DNA from: an uncultured Rickettsiales bacterium
GTDB lineage: Bacteria; Pseudomonadota; Alphaproteobacteria; UBA8366
Direction: 5' to 3'
Assembly (NCBI GenBank): GCA_913046825.1
Contig: CAJWTF010000060.1
Location: 1 to 20,305, forward strand
DNA: 20,305 bases
A model generated the notes under the pieces. It saw only the letters and a program-made list of their open reading frames with translations, made no database searches and was not told the DNA's origin. Every line of letters begins with the position of its first letter. The first letter of the stretch is position 1. A program made the position numbers and the translations under genes. Shown here piece after piece: positions 1 through 6,723 of the stretch.

Positions 1-35
1 CACCATTTCTTAAAGTTTTATCTTTTCCAACCACA

Positions 36-762
36 CTACACCTCCAGCTTTGGCAATTTAACGCTGTTCTGAATGCCATTTCCGATGATTTTCACCGTCC
101 AGACGGAACTGTCCCACCATGCCGTGCCATCCGTTCTCACCGGTACGTCTGTCTTGGAAAATATCCACATCGGGGCATCGAAAATCGAGTCCACTTGGGA
201 AATGAGGGATTGATATAGCTCTCTTTTTGGAGGTTCGCGATACTGTAGAACAATTACTGGAGGTGAGCTTCGGTCGATCGAGCAACCATCAGAGTTCGCA
301 CAACAACAGGTGCAATATCTCTTGGCTCTTTGCCATCTTCCACCAAAGGCTTCTTGCCTAGCCACATGAATTCCTCACGTTCTTCAGGTGTCTTTTGGGT
401 AAAGATGGCGACAGTGTTAGCGTTTTGACGCGGCCCGGAGACCGAGTCATGAAATCCAACGCAATCCCGATATTGAAAGACCGACAATATGCTCGCTCCA
501 ATCACTCAATTGATCGAAGAGCCGCAGAATATCCGTGGCGAAGTCGCCAACATTGAGCGGGCCACTATAGTCGTTTGACAGGCCGTATCCACGGGCATCC
601 CTAGCAACGGCGTGAAATCTTTCCGCGAGAGCCAGCAATTGATCCCGCCAATTCGTGCGATTGCCGCCGATCCCATGGAAAAACAACACAACGTCCCCCA
701 TCCGCAAATGATCATAGGATACGGGGATCTCCCGGCACAAAATCCGTATGAATATCAACCAT
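36..762 (-). pseudogene. alpha/beta hydrolase, multiply frameshifted pseudogene
   Basis: Pieces of one alpha/beta hydrolase are spread over several reading frames. An ATG at 762 follows a good AAGGAG ribosome site and gives MVDIHTDFVPGDPR, then hits a stop. A second frame continues with the oxyanion-hole segment FFHGIGGNRTNWRDQ and the DARGYGLS strand, ending at the nucleophile elbow GLSISG (GxSxG) before a stop near 447. A third frame gives GIALDFMTRSPGRVKTLTLS, and a further shift gives TPEEREEFMWLGKKPL and EPRDIAPVVVRTL. The remaining C-terminal third, with LQKESYI, is hard to follow and no catalytic Asp/His region is clear. The order of segments matches 3-oxoadipate enol-lactonase-like hydrolases of about 260 residues. 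It is the last gene of the minus-strand amidase operon, 11 nt after the hydrolase stop. The 3' limit is approximate. At least three frame changes make an intact protein impossible without assembly error. Confidence 0.72.
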
Positions 763-773
763 ATGCCTACTCC

Positions 774-2009
774 TTATACGCGGCCCGCACGGTGCAGAAG
801 CGCATGCATCAACACATCGGTTCCGGCAGTCAGGTCTTCCGACCGCGCATTCTCCAATTCGTTATGGCTAATACCGTCTTCACACGGGATGAAGATCATG
901 CCGGATGGGCAGACATGCGAGAGATTAATGGCATCGTGACCGGCACCCGAAAAGATATTCATGCAAGGAAAACCAAGCGCATCGGAGGCATCCCGCACCG
1001 CTTGGACGCAGGCGGGATCGAAGGAAACGGCATCGCGATGGCTGGTCTGTTCGATGTCGAGGCCGAGGCCGCGTTCCTTGGCAATCGCTTCGCACGCCGA
1101 TTTCATCGCTTGCCCTGCTGCTGCCAGGGTATCGTTATCGGGATGACGACTATCGATGGAGAAAATTACTTGACCCGGAATGGTGTTCCGCGAATTTGGT
1201 CGCACACGCAGGTGCCCAACGGTAATCACTGGATGCGGATCAAACGCAAAGGCGGCATTGTCGACCGCATCGATCATCCGCGCTGCACCATGCATGGCGT
1301 CCTTACGCAGTACCATCGGCAAGGTACCTGCGTGCCCCTCCTCTCCGGTCACCATCACCATGTAAACCGTCGACGCCTGCGCACCCTCGACGGCACCGAT
1401 CTGAAGGACCTCCTTCTCCAGGTCCGGGCCTTGTTCAATGTGAATTTCGAAAAAGCTATCAATCTCGAACCCGCCGACCGTCTCCGGACCCGCGTATCCA
1501 ATCCGCTGTAATTCGTCACCGATGGAGTTTCCATCCGCATCTGCCATCGCCAACGTGTCAACGACGCTACGTTTACCGATAAATGCATTCGAGCCGACAC
1601 AGCCTGCACCAAAGCGGGAACCTTCTTCGTCGGTCCAGCATACGACGTCGATAGGTCGCTCATGTTGGATGCCCGCATCGTTGAGCGTCCGCACGATCTC
1701 CAATCCCGACAACACGCCCAAGATTCCATCAAACCGACCGCCAAGCGGTTGCGTGTCCAAATGGCTGCCCGTCATTACCGGAGCCGCGCTTCCATCGGTT
1801 CCCGCCCGCCGCGCGAAGATATTGCCAACGGCATCGACGCGCACTTCACACCCTGCCTCCTTCGACCACTGAACGAACAAGTCACGCGCCTTCTTGTCAT
1901 CGTCGGTTAAGGCAAGGCGCCCCATGCCCCCCTTCGGTGTCGCCCGAAAGACCGCCATTTCCATGTGCGCGTCCCAAAGGCGCTGTTGATCCGTCCGCAA
2001 GTCGCTCAC
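774..2009 (-). CDS. M20-family Zn-dependent hydrolase (N-carbamoyl-L-amino-acid hydrolase / allantoate amidohydrolase type)
   Basis: A 411-residue cytosolic amidohydrolase of the AmaB/HyuC/AllC group, which removes the carbamoyl group from N-carbamoyl amino acids or related ureides using two metal ions. The metal-ligand motifs are in place: TGSHLDTQ (His83), GGRFDG (Asp94), DEEGSRF (Glu129), EIHIEQGP (His190) and the C-terminal GISHNE. GAGHDA near the C-terminus is also typical. Length fits the family (about 410). I chose the GTG at 2009 rather than the ATG at 2039: it overlaps the amidase TGA as GTGA and has GGGAG upstream, while the family N-terminus begins just before RLWDAHMEMA. The neighbours (amidase upstream, alpha/beta hydrolase remnant downstream) fit stepwise degradation of a cyclic or linear amide. 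The exact substrate within the group (carbamoyl-amino acid, allantoate, ureidoglycine or beta-ureidopropionate) is not decided by the sequence. Confidence 0.92.
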   Translation of the reverse strand: MSDLRTDQQRLWDAHMEMAVFRATPKGGMGRLALTDDDKKARDLFVQWSKEAGCEVRVDAVGNIFARRAGTDGSAAPVMTGSHLDTQPLGGRFDGILGVLSGLEIVRTLNDAGIQHERPIDVVCWTDEEGSRFGAGCVGSNAFIGKRSVVDTLAMADADGNSIGDELQRIGYAGPETVGGFEIDSFFEIHIEQGPDLEKEVLQIGAVEGAQASTVYMVMVTGEEGHAGTLPMVLRKDAMHGAARMIDAVDNAAFAFDPHPVITVGHLRVRPNSRNTIPGQVIFSIDSRHPDNDTLAAAGQAMKSACEAIAKERGLGLDIEQTSHRDAVSFDPACVQAVRDASDALGFPCMNIFSGAGHDAINLSHVCPSGMIFIPCEDGISHNELENARSEDLTAGTDVLMHALLHRAGRV

Positions 2010-3346
2010 GCGGCTGCTCCCACTTTCGTTTCTACCCATTTGGCGACACGGAACAGGCGCGCGTCATCACCCTTGCGTGCCATCAACTGGATTCCAAAAG
2101 GCATGCCCGCCAGACCTTTGAGCATCGGCAGACACAGTCCCGGCATCCCGAGCAGCGTCCATGGCGCTTGGAAGACTGGGCTTCCAGTCGTCTTAAAGCC
2201 GATCGGCGCCTCACCCGTCGCGGGTGGAACGATGAGTGCGTCATAATCACGCATGGCTTCGTAAACATCGTCTCGAATGCCGTCCACAGCGTCCAACGCC
2301 CGCATGTATTCGTAGGCCGTGACTTCCTTTCCAAGCGCAATCCTATCTAGGGTCATCTGCTCCATGCGTGGCGGTTTTCGATCCACCTCGTCGCCAAAAT
2401 AATACGCGACGCCCGCGCCCATGATCTTGTCGTGATGCCCCAGCAAATCACCAAAGCTTTCCGGAAGCTCCACTTCTTCAACGGTTCCTCCGAGCTTGCG
2501 GACAAACGCCTCGAAGGATTTGAATGTCTCCGGGTCACCGTCATGCCACGCTGGAGTGCGCGCGAAGCCAATACGCGGCGCGCCGTCCAATGGCCACGCC
2601 ACGGCATCCCGCAAACTGAAATTCGGATTACCCCGCATCTCTTTGTCGCGTGGATCGTAGACCATCAAAACGTCGCTCAGCAGCGCCAAATCCTCGAGGC
2701 TGCGCGCCAGTGCCCCGACATGGTCGAGCTTGCGGGAGATCGCGCTCACTCCCACACAGGATATCGATCCGAACGTTGGCTTGTAGCCATAGATCCCGCA
2801 GAAGGAAGCTGGCCGGAGAGTGGAACCCGATGTCTGCGAGCCGAGTGCGATGGGCACCATGTGATCGCCGACCGAAGCACAAGAACCACTGGATGAGCCG
2901 CCGGGCGTGCGTTCCGGGTCAAGGGGATTCCGGGTCTTGCTCGGCGTCATCATGGCTATTTCGGTTGAAACCGCCTTACCAATAATCACCGCACCTGCCT
3001 GACGTAGTAATTGTGCTACGAACGAGTCCACCACAGGGCGCCGCCCTTCGAACAGGCGACTCCCATTCTCCGTCGGCATGTCGGACGTGTCGAAAATATC
3101 CTTCAAGGCGACGGGAACTCCATGTAAGGGGCCGATTTCGCCACCGGCCGCGCGTTGCCGATCACATTCGCGCGCTTGCGCCAATGCATGTTCTGGATCG
3201 ATATACGCCCATGCCTGTACCGTCGCCTCCCGCGCCTCGATCCGATCGAGGCACGCCTTCGTCAGCGCTTCGGACGTAATATTGCCCGCCGCCATCTCCG
3301 CGACTGCTTCATGTGCGGCCAGCTCGTTCAAAGGGCGATTTGTCAT
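2006..3346 (-). CDS. amidase-signature family amidase
   Basis: A 446-residue serine amidase of the amidase-signature family, which hydrolyses a carboxylic amide to acid and ammonia. The Ser-cisSer-Lys triad can be placed: Lys82 in VALKDIFD, cis-Ser151 in PGGSSSGS, and nucleophile Ser175 in GSQTSGSTLRPA, 24 residues after the cis-Ser as in FAAH. The segment FCGIYGYKPT that follows is the usual signature end. The usual TGGS before the nucleophile reads TSGS here, a small departure. Length is normal for AtzF/GatA-like amidases. It is the first gene of the minus-strand operon and its TGA overlaps the GTG of the M20 hydrolase, which implies translational coupling. It has no tRNA-amidotransferase partners nearby, so a catabolic role is more likely than GatA. 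No signal peptide is seen. The substrate is unknown. Confidence 0.92.
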   Translation of the reverse strand: MTNRPLNELAAHEAVAEMAAGNITSEALTKACLDRIEAREATVQAWAYIDPEHALAQARECDRQRAAGGEIGPLHGVPVALKDIFDTSDMPTENGSRLFEGRRPVVDSFVAQLLRQAGAVIIGKAVSTEIAMMTPSKTRNPLDPERTPGGSSSGSCASVGDHMVPIALGSQTSGSTLRPASFCGIYGYKPTFGSISCVGVSAISRKLDHVGALARSLEDLALLSDVLMVYDPRDKEMRGNPNFSLRDAVAWPLDGAPRIGFARTPAWHDGDPETFKSFEAFVRKLGGTVEEVELPESFGDLLGHHDKIMGAGVAYYFGDEVDRKPPRMEQMTLDRIALGKEVTAYEYMRALDAVDGIRDDVYEAMRDYDALIVPPATGEAPIGFKTTGSPVFQAPWTLLGMPGLCLPMLKGLAGMPFGIQLMARKGDDARLFRVAKWVETKVGAAA

Positions 3347-3415
3347 GAGGGTATTCTCCGGTAATGGGCACGGAGTTTACGATATAGCGGTCACTTGCTG
3401 CAGGCCAAGCATTCG

Positions 3416-4557
3416 CTACGCCGAGCGATAATCCAAAGATCGCTTCCAATGTTGAATGACCTCCTCGGCCACTTCAATCGAAACCCGAGAAAAGAGACGG
3501 ATCGCTTCGTCGATATCTTCTCGGGATTCCCGAATCAGACCGAGACGTCCTGATGTAATCACATAGACACGCTCCATACCGGCTCTCTCGAATTCGGAGG
3601 CTTTGCAGATAATGGCCAAGCCTTCGCCTTTGGGTCCATCAGCATACGCATCAGCATCGCCTCCCATAGACCGGTTCGCTGCCGCAGGATGCCGATAAAT
3701 AGGCGTACCTCGCCCTCTTCCGACGCATCAAGGGGTAACCCTGGCGTTGCTTGGCCACCTTCGCTCAACATCGCAATTAACCGCGATGCAGCATCGGATC
3801 GTTGTTGCGCCTCGGTACGGCCAGTCTCTTCCTCGATGGCGTCATCCAACAATCGAAATAACTCATTTTCATCAATCTCGAAAATCTCGACGATATGCTG
3901 CCGCGACGCATCGGAAACCCAACGATACATCCGTTTCGCCAAATCGACGGGAAGATCTTCACGACGGAAGATCGGTTCTTGATGCGCATCGATCCACCTC
4001 GATTGTTCAACCAGATACTCTAAGGTCGCTCGCGAGATTTCGGCTGTGGCCTTTTCGAGCAGCGTCGTGACAACTGTTTCGTTGTTGGTCGCAACCAATG
4101 CATCCGAGACTGTGCCCGGGATATTCTCCCGGAGCGCTACCGCGATCTGGTGCTCTTGCGCCCGCGTTTGCACCACCTCTATTAATTGCTCGTCTTCCAG
4201 TGCACTACTGCGTGTTAGGGTCGGATACGTGACTTCAATTTCATCGATCGCCAAGGCGAAGACAAGATCGCTCGGCACGTCGTCAAAGTCAGCAAGTTGA
4301 GCACTTACCTATCGGCAAACCGCTAATTAGGAACCACTAATGGACCGACGCAGAATATCGAATATCAGCGTGCGCTCGCGTTCGGACAGCACACTCGGAC
4401 CGGCATAGAATAGATCGGCGATCGTCTACTCTAAGTCGCGTCGACCCGTGCGGGTCTTCTGTTCGGCCAATCGGTAAATCTGATCCCTATCAAACTCTTC
4501 GGTTTCGGCGGAACTAGCCTCTCCATCTGCATTAGTTTCCGACATATCGTCAGTCAT
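3416..4557 (-). pseudogene. DUF2336-family gene, disrupted
   Basis: Read on the minus strand this is one DUF2336 gene, a helical-repeat family common in Alphaproteobacteria with no settled function. A start at 4557 (MTDD) or 4545 (MSETNADG) leads to an acidic N-terminus and KTRTGRRDLE, then an in-frame TAG at 4426-4428. The same frame continues STIADLFYAGPSVLSERERT to a TAA at 4327-4329. The rest resumes in another frame (VSAQLADFDDVPSDLVFAL) and runs as a long open stretch to about 3634. There a further -1 shift is needed to pass from LMDPK to GEGLAIICKASEF and the true C-terminus SLDYRSA at 3416. One nonsense codon plus two frameshifts make a functional product unlikely. The largest open piece is 3559-4278 (239 codons). 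The gene lies downstream of bolA, 133 nt away. Confidence 0.75.
3598..3634 (-). other. slippery-type heptamer with small hairpin at a frame break
   Basis: On the minus strand the frame break in the DUF2336 gene falls on C CCA AAG (3628-3634), which fits the X XXY YYZ form for -1 slippage. Four bases later a 6-bp stem AGGCTT/AAGCCT with a 14-nt loop spans 3598-3623. Together these resemble a minimal programmed-frameshift signal. The 5' half of the same gene carries a nonsense codon and another frameshift, so loss of one C from a C run is the more economical reading. Confidence 0.2.
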
Positions 4558-4690
4558 AAAACCCCAACCAAGGCCGTGATAAAGTACCGCGCCTGGACCG
4601 CCCGTGTAACTAAGTCTCGTACTAAAGCCGCCGAGTTTAAAAGTAATTGCGCGACAGCGTCCAAAATACTTCGAGATTGTTAACGATCGA

Positions 4691-5011
4691 CTAAAGGTCG
4701 GTTTTCCCGCCACCAAGGCAATCGGGAGATTGGCGCACGGCACCGCCTTTCCGCTCCCACTCCTCTAGCGTCAGTGTCTCCATCGACAATGCGTGGAGTG
4801 GTCCGGCCAACTCATCCTTCAAAATGCCGTTGACGGTTTGATGGCGACGAACCCTAGGCACGCCTGAGAAAGTATCGGTGACGATTACCAGCTTAAAATG
4901 CGATTCTGAACCCGGCGGGACACTATGCATATAGCTTTCATTGACCACCATAAGATGGCTGGGCGCCAAAGCCTCGTTGATCTTGGTCTCGATCGTTTGC
5001 TGTACAGTCAT
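4691..5011 (-). CDS. bolA: BolA family protein
   Basis: A 106-residue cytosolic BolA-fold protein. BolA proteins pair with monothiol glutaredoxins to hold [2Fe-2S] clusters and also act in stress-responsive gene control. The family core is clear: LVVNESYMHSV at the start of the fold, GSESHFKLVIV (conserved His of the class II KH-like fold), FSGVPRVRRHQTVN and ELAGPLHALSMETLTLEEW. The C-terminal tail (about 15 residues rich in Gly) is not conserved in the family as I know it. The ATG at 5011 has GGGGA upstream. In many Alphaproteobacteria bolA sits beside a glutaredoxin gene; none is visible here, and it stands next to a dead DUF2336 gene instead. The upstream 190 bases are A/T-rich and presumably hold its promoter, but no box stands out. 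Confidence 0.93.
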   Translation of the reverse strand: MTVQQTIETKINEALAPSHLMVVNESYMHSVPPGSESHFKLVIVTDTFSGVPRVRRHQTVNGILKDELAGPLHALSMETLTLEEWERKGGAVRQSPDCLGGGKTDL

Positions 5012-5204
5012 GGTTTTCCCCTATTCCAGCGCGGCCTCATCGATAAATGATGTTTTCCATCCAGATTCCAAGTCATCTACCACATGTCGTAATATTATAG
5101 CCGAAACCCTCGATATTTAGTATTAACTTAATGGTGATTCGAATTTAGCATCGTATACACAGAATAAATACCGAATAGCCAATCAGTTGGCCTAAAATCA
5201 GTAA

Positions 5205-5405
5205 GAAGCGCTCTATCGCATTCGTCCCGTCGAAGAAGAAATTAATCGCCTATACCCTTCTGATCGCAGCGAACCGTCATTGAAGACGTCACTCTTCCTC
5301 GATTGCAGCCGCGCACAAGCTGCGTTGGAATGGCGTCCAACAATCGATTTCAATGACGGCGTTGAGGCGACGCTGGAATGGTATCGGGCGAGCGACCCCG
5401 TATAG
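5205..5405 (+). pseudogene. C-terminal remnant of an NAD-dependent nucleotide-sugar epimerase/dehydratase
   Basis: An open frame of 66 codons without a usable start, preceded by an in-frame TAA at 5202-5204. It reads EALYRIRPVEEEINRLYP, then LKTSLFLDCSRAQAALEWRP and VEATLEWYRASDPV before the TAG. The pattern L-D-x-S-x-A-x-x-x-L-x-W-x-P followed by a helix ending in EWY is the C-terminal end of extended short-chain dehydrogenase/reductases such as CDP-glucose 4,6-dehydratase. The first roughly 250-300 residues are missing and the upstream DNA is A/T-rich without coding signal. It ends 40 nt before the nucleotidyltransferase-phosphatase gene, so both probably belonged to one polysaccharide operon before a deletion. 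The exact enzyme cannot be named from the tail. Confidence 0.62.
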
Positions 5406-5445
5406 AGACGGCAGAAAATATGCGAATAAGTAATTGGAAAGTTCA

Positions 5446-6648
5446 ATGAAGCAAGCAGTTATACTAGCAGACGGTCTCGGTACCCGTTTAGGCGAACTCA
5501 CAGCGTCAACACCGAAACCTTTGTTGGAAGTCGGTGGTCGCCCTTTTCTAAAGTATTCAATCGATCATCTAGTCCGCCACGGCATCCAACATGTTATCCT
5601 AGTAGTTGGTACTCACGCGCATCATTTCCGTAATTTCAAGGCACAAATCAATCCAAATCACGTCCGCCTCGACATCGTTTCCGATGTGCCCATAGGCGGA
5701 ACTGGTGGCGCACTCCGCTTTGCGTCTTCTCTTCTTGCCGATCAATTTTTGTTACTGAATGGCAATTCTTATTTCGATTTTAATTTGCTTGACCTTGCAT
5801 CACCTAGTTGGACGGATGACATCGTTGCCCGCATCGCTTTACGCCGAGTCACGGATTCGGCTCGTTACGGAAGTGTCGCTCTAGAGGACGGAAGAGTGAC
5901 ACAATTCGGCGAGAAGTCGGGAAGCGGTGACGGCCTTATCAACGGCGGCGTTTACTGGCTCCGTAAATCTCTACTCGATCAAGATGCCAGTGGGTCGATG
6001 TCAATCGAGAATGATATTTTCCCAAAAGCTGCTGCGGAAAGACGACTGGGCGGAGCCGTCTATGACGGTGCCTTTATCGATATCGGTACCCCTGAAGATT
6101 TGCAGCGCGCGCAATCACTGCTGCCCCAATGGCAACGACGACCGGCCGCCTTTCTCGACCGCGATGGAATCGTCAACCATGACACCGGATACGTATGGCA
6201 TCCCAACAATTACAAATGGTTGGAAGGGTCTGATAGAGCTATCAAACGGTTAAATGATCTCGGCTACTATGTCTTCATTGTCACAAATCAGGCCGGTGTT
6301 GCCAGAGGTCTTTACAAGACAGAGGATATCGAACGCTTACACGCCTATATCAATAAAACATTGATGACGCAGGGTGCGCATATCGATGCCTTCTACTACT
6401 GCCCGCATCATCCTGATTTTGGCGATGGCGAATACAGGCAAAACTGCGCCTGCCGAAAACCGAATCCTGGAATGATGCTACAGGCCATGAACGAATGGCC
6501 GGTTGATCTGTCCCGCAGTTTTATGATCGGTGATAAGGACACAGATATGCAGGCGGCGGAAGCGGCCGGAATTCCCACTCGTCGGTTGTTTCTTAGCGGG
6601 AGTATTGAATCCGCGATGCAGGAAGTCGCACCAACCTGGGAACAGTGA
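5446..6648 (+). CDS. nucleotidyltransferase / HAD-IIIA phosphatase (GmhB-like) fusion
   Basis: A 400-residue fusion. Residues 1-225 form a sugar-1-phosphate nucleotidyltransferase fold (LADGLGTRLG, TPKPLLEVGGRPF, GGTGGAL, FIDIGTPEDL). Residues 230-400 form a D-glycero-D-manno-heptose-1,7-bisphosphate 7-phosphatase-like HAD domain with FLDRDG (nucleophile Asp238, Asp240), VTNQAGVARG, a zinc loop (Cys319, His321, Cys334, Cys336), Lys338 and IGDKDTD (Asp363). The expected products are nucleotide-activated heptoses for LPS or capsule. The transferase half is odd: the usual LAGG is LADG (Asp9) and the metal-binding Asp of NGDS is Asn107 (NGNS), so transfer activity is doubtful, while all HAD residues are intact. 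ATG 5446 has GGAAAG upstream; a TTG 12 nt earlier is an alternative. No gmhA or hddA-type kinase is visible nearby. Confidence 0.88.
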   Translation: MKQAVILADGLGTRLGELTASTPKPLLEVGGRPFLKYSIDHLVRHGIQHVILVVGTHAHHFRNFKAQINPNHVRLDIVSDVPIGGTGGALRFASSLLADQFLLLNGNSYFDFNLLDLASPSWTDDIVARIALRRVTDSARYGSVALEDGRVTQFGEKSGSGDGLINGGVYWLRKSLLDQDASGSMSIENDIFPKAAAERRLGGAVYDGAFIDIGTPEDLQRAQSLLPQWQRRPAAFLDRDGIVNHDTGYVWHPNNYKWLEGSDRAIKRLNDLGYYVFIVTNQAGVARGLYKTEDIERLHAYINKTLMTQGAHIDAFYYCPHHPDFGDGEYRQNCACRKPNPGMMLQAMNEWPVDLSRSFMIGDKDTDMQAAEAAGIPTRRLFLSGSIESAMQEVAPTWEQ

Positions 6649-6655
6649 CTCTCGC

Positions 6656-6686
6656 TTGACCCTCCAGTTGCTGAAGGGTTTAAAAA
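6656..6686 (+). promoter_or_regulatory. CueR/HmrR-type copper promoter and operator
   Basis: A near-consensus -35 TTGACC (6656-6661) and an A/T-rich -10 TAAAAA (6681-6686) are separated by 19 bp, the stretched spacing that MerR-family activators correct by bending DNA. The spacer holds a dyad, ACCCTCCAG (6659-6667), TTG, CTGAAGGGT (6671-6679), with one mismatch between arms. This is the layout of CueR/HmrR operators. It lies 7 bp after the preceding stop codon, directly upstream of the copper ATPase, and the CueR-like regulator is encoded in the same operon. Confidence 0.85.
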
Positions 6687-6723
6687 TATCGGCAATCGTG
6701 TTTATCAGGTCGGCAGCAACAAA

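Noticed and set aside
612..1511. Plus-strand open frame of 299 codons
   Set aside because: It lies antisense to the M20 hydrolase and the hydrolase remnant, has no family features, and its reading reflects the codon bias of the opposite strand.
3598..3634. Programmed -1 frameshift signal (C CCA AAG plus hairpin) in the DUF2336 gene
   Set aside because: The same gene also has an in-frame TAG and another frameshift upstream, so loss of a base in a C run in a dead gene explains it better. Kept only as a low-confidence site.
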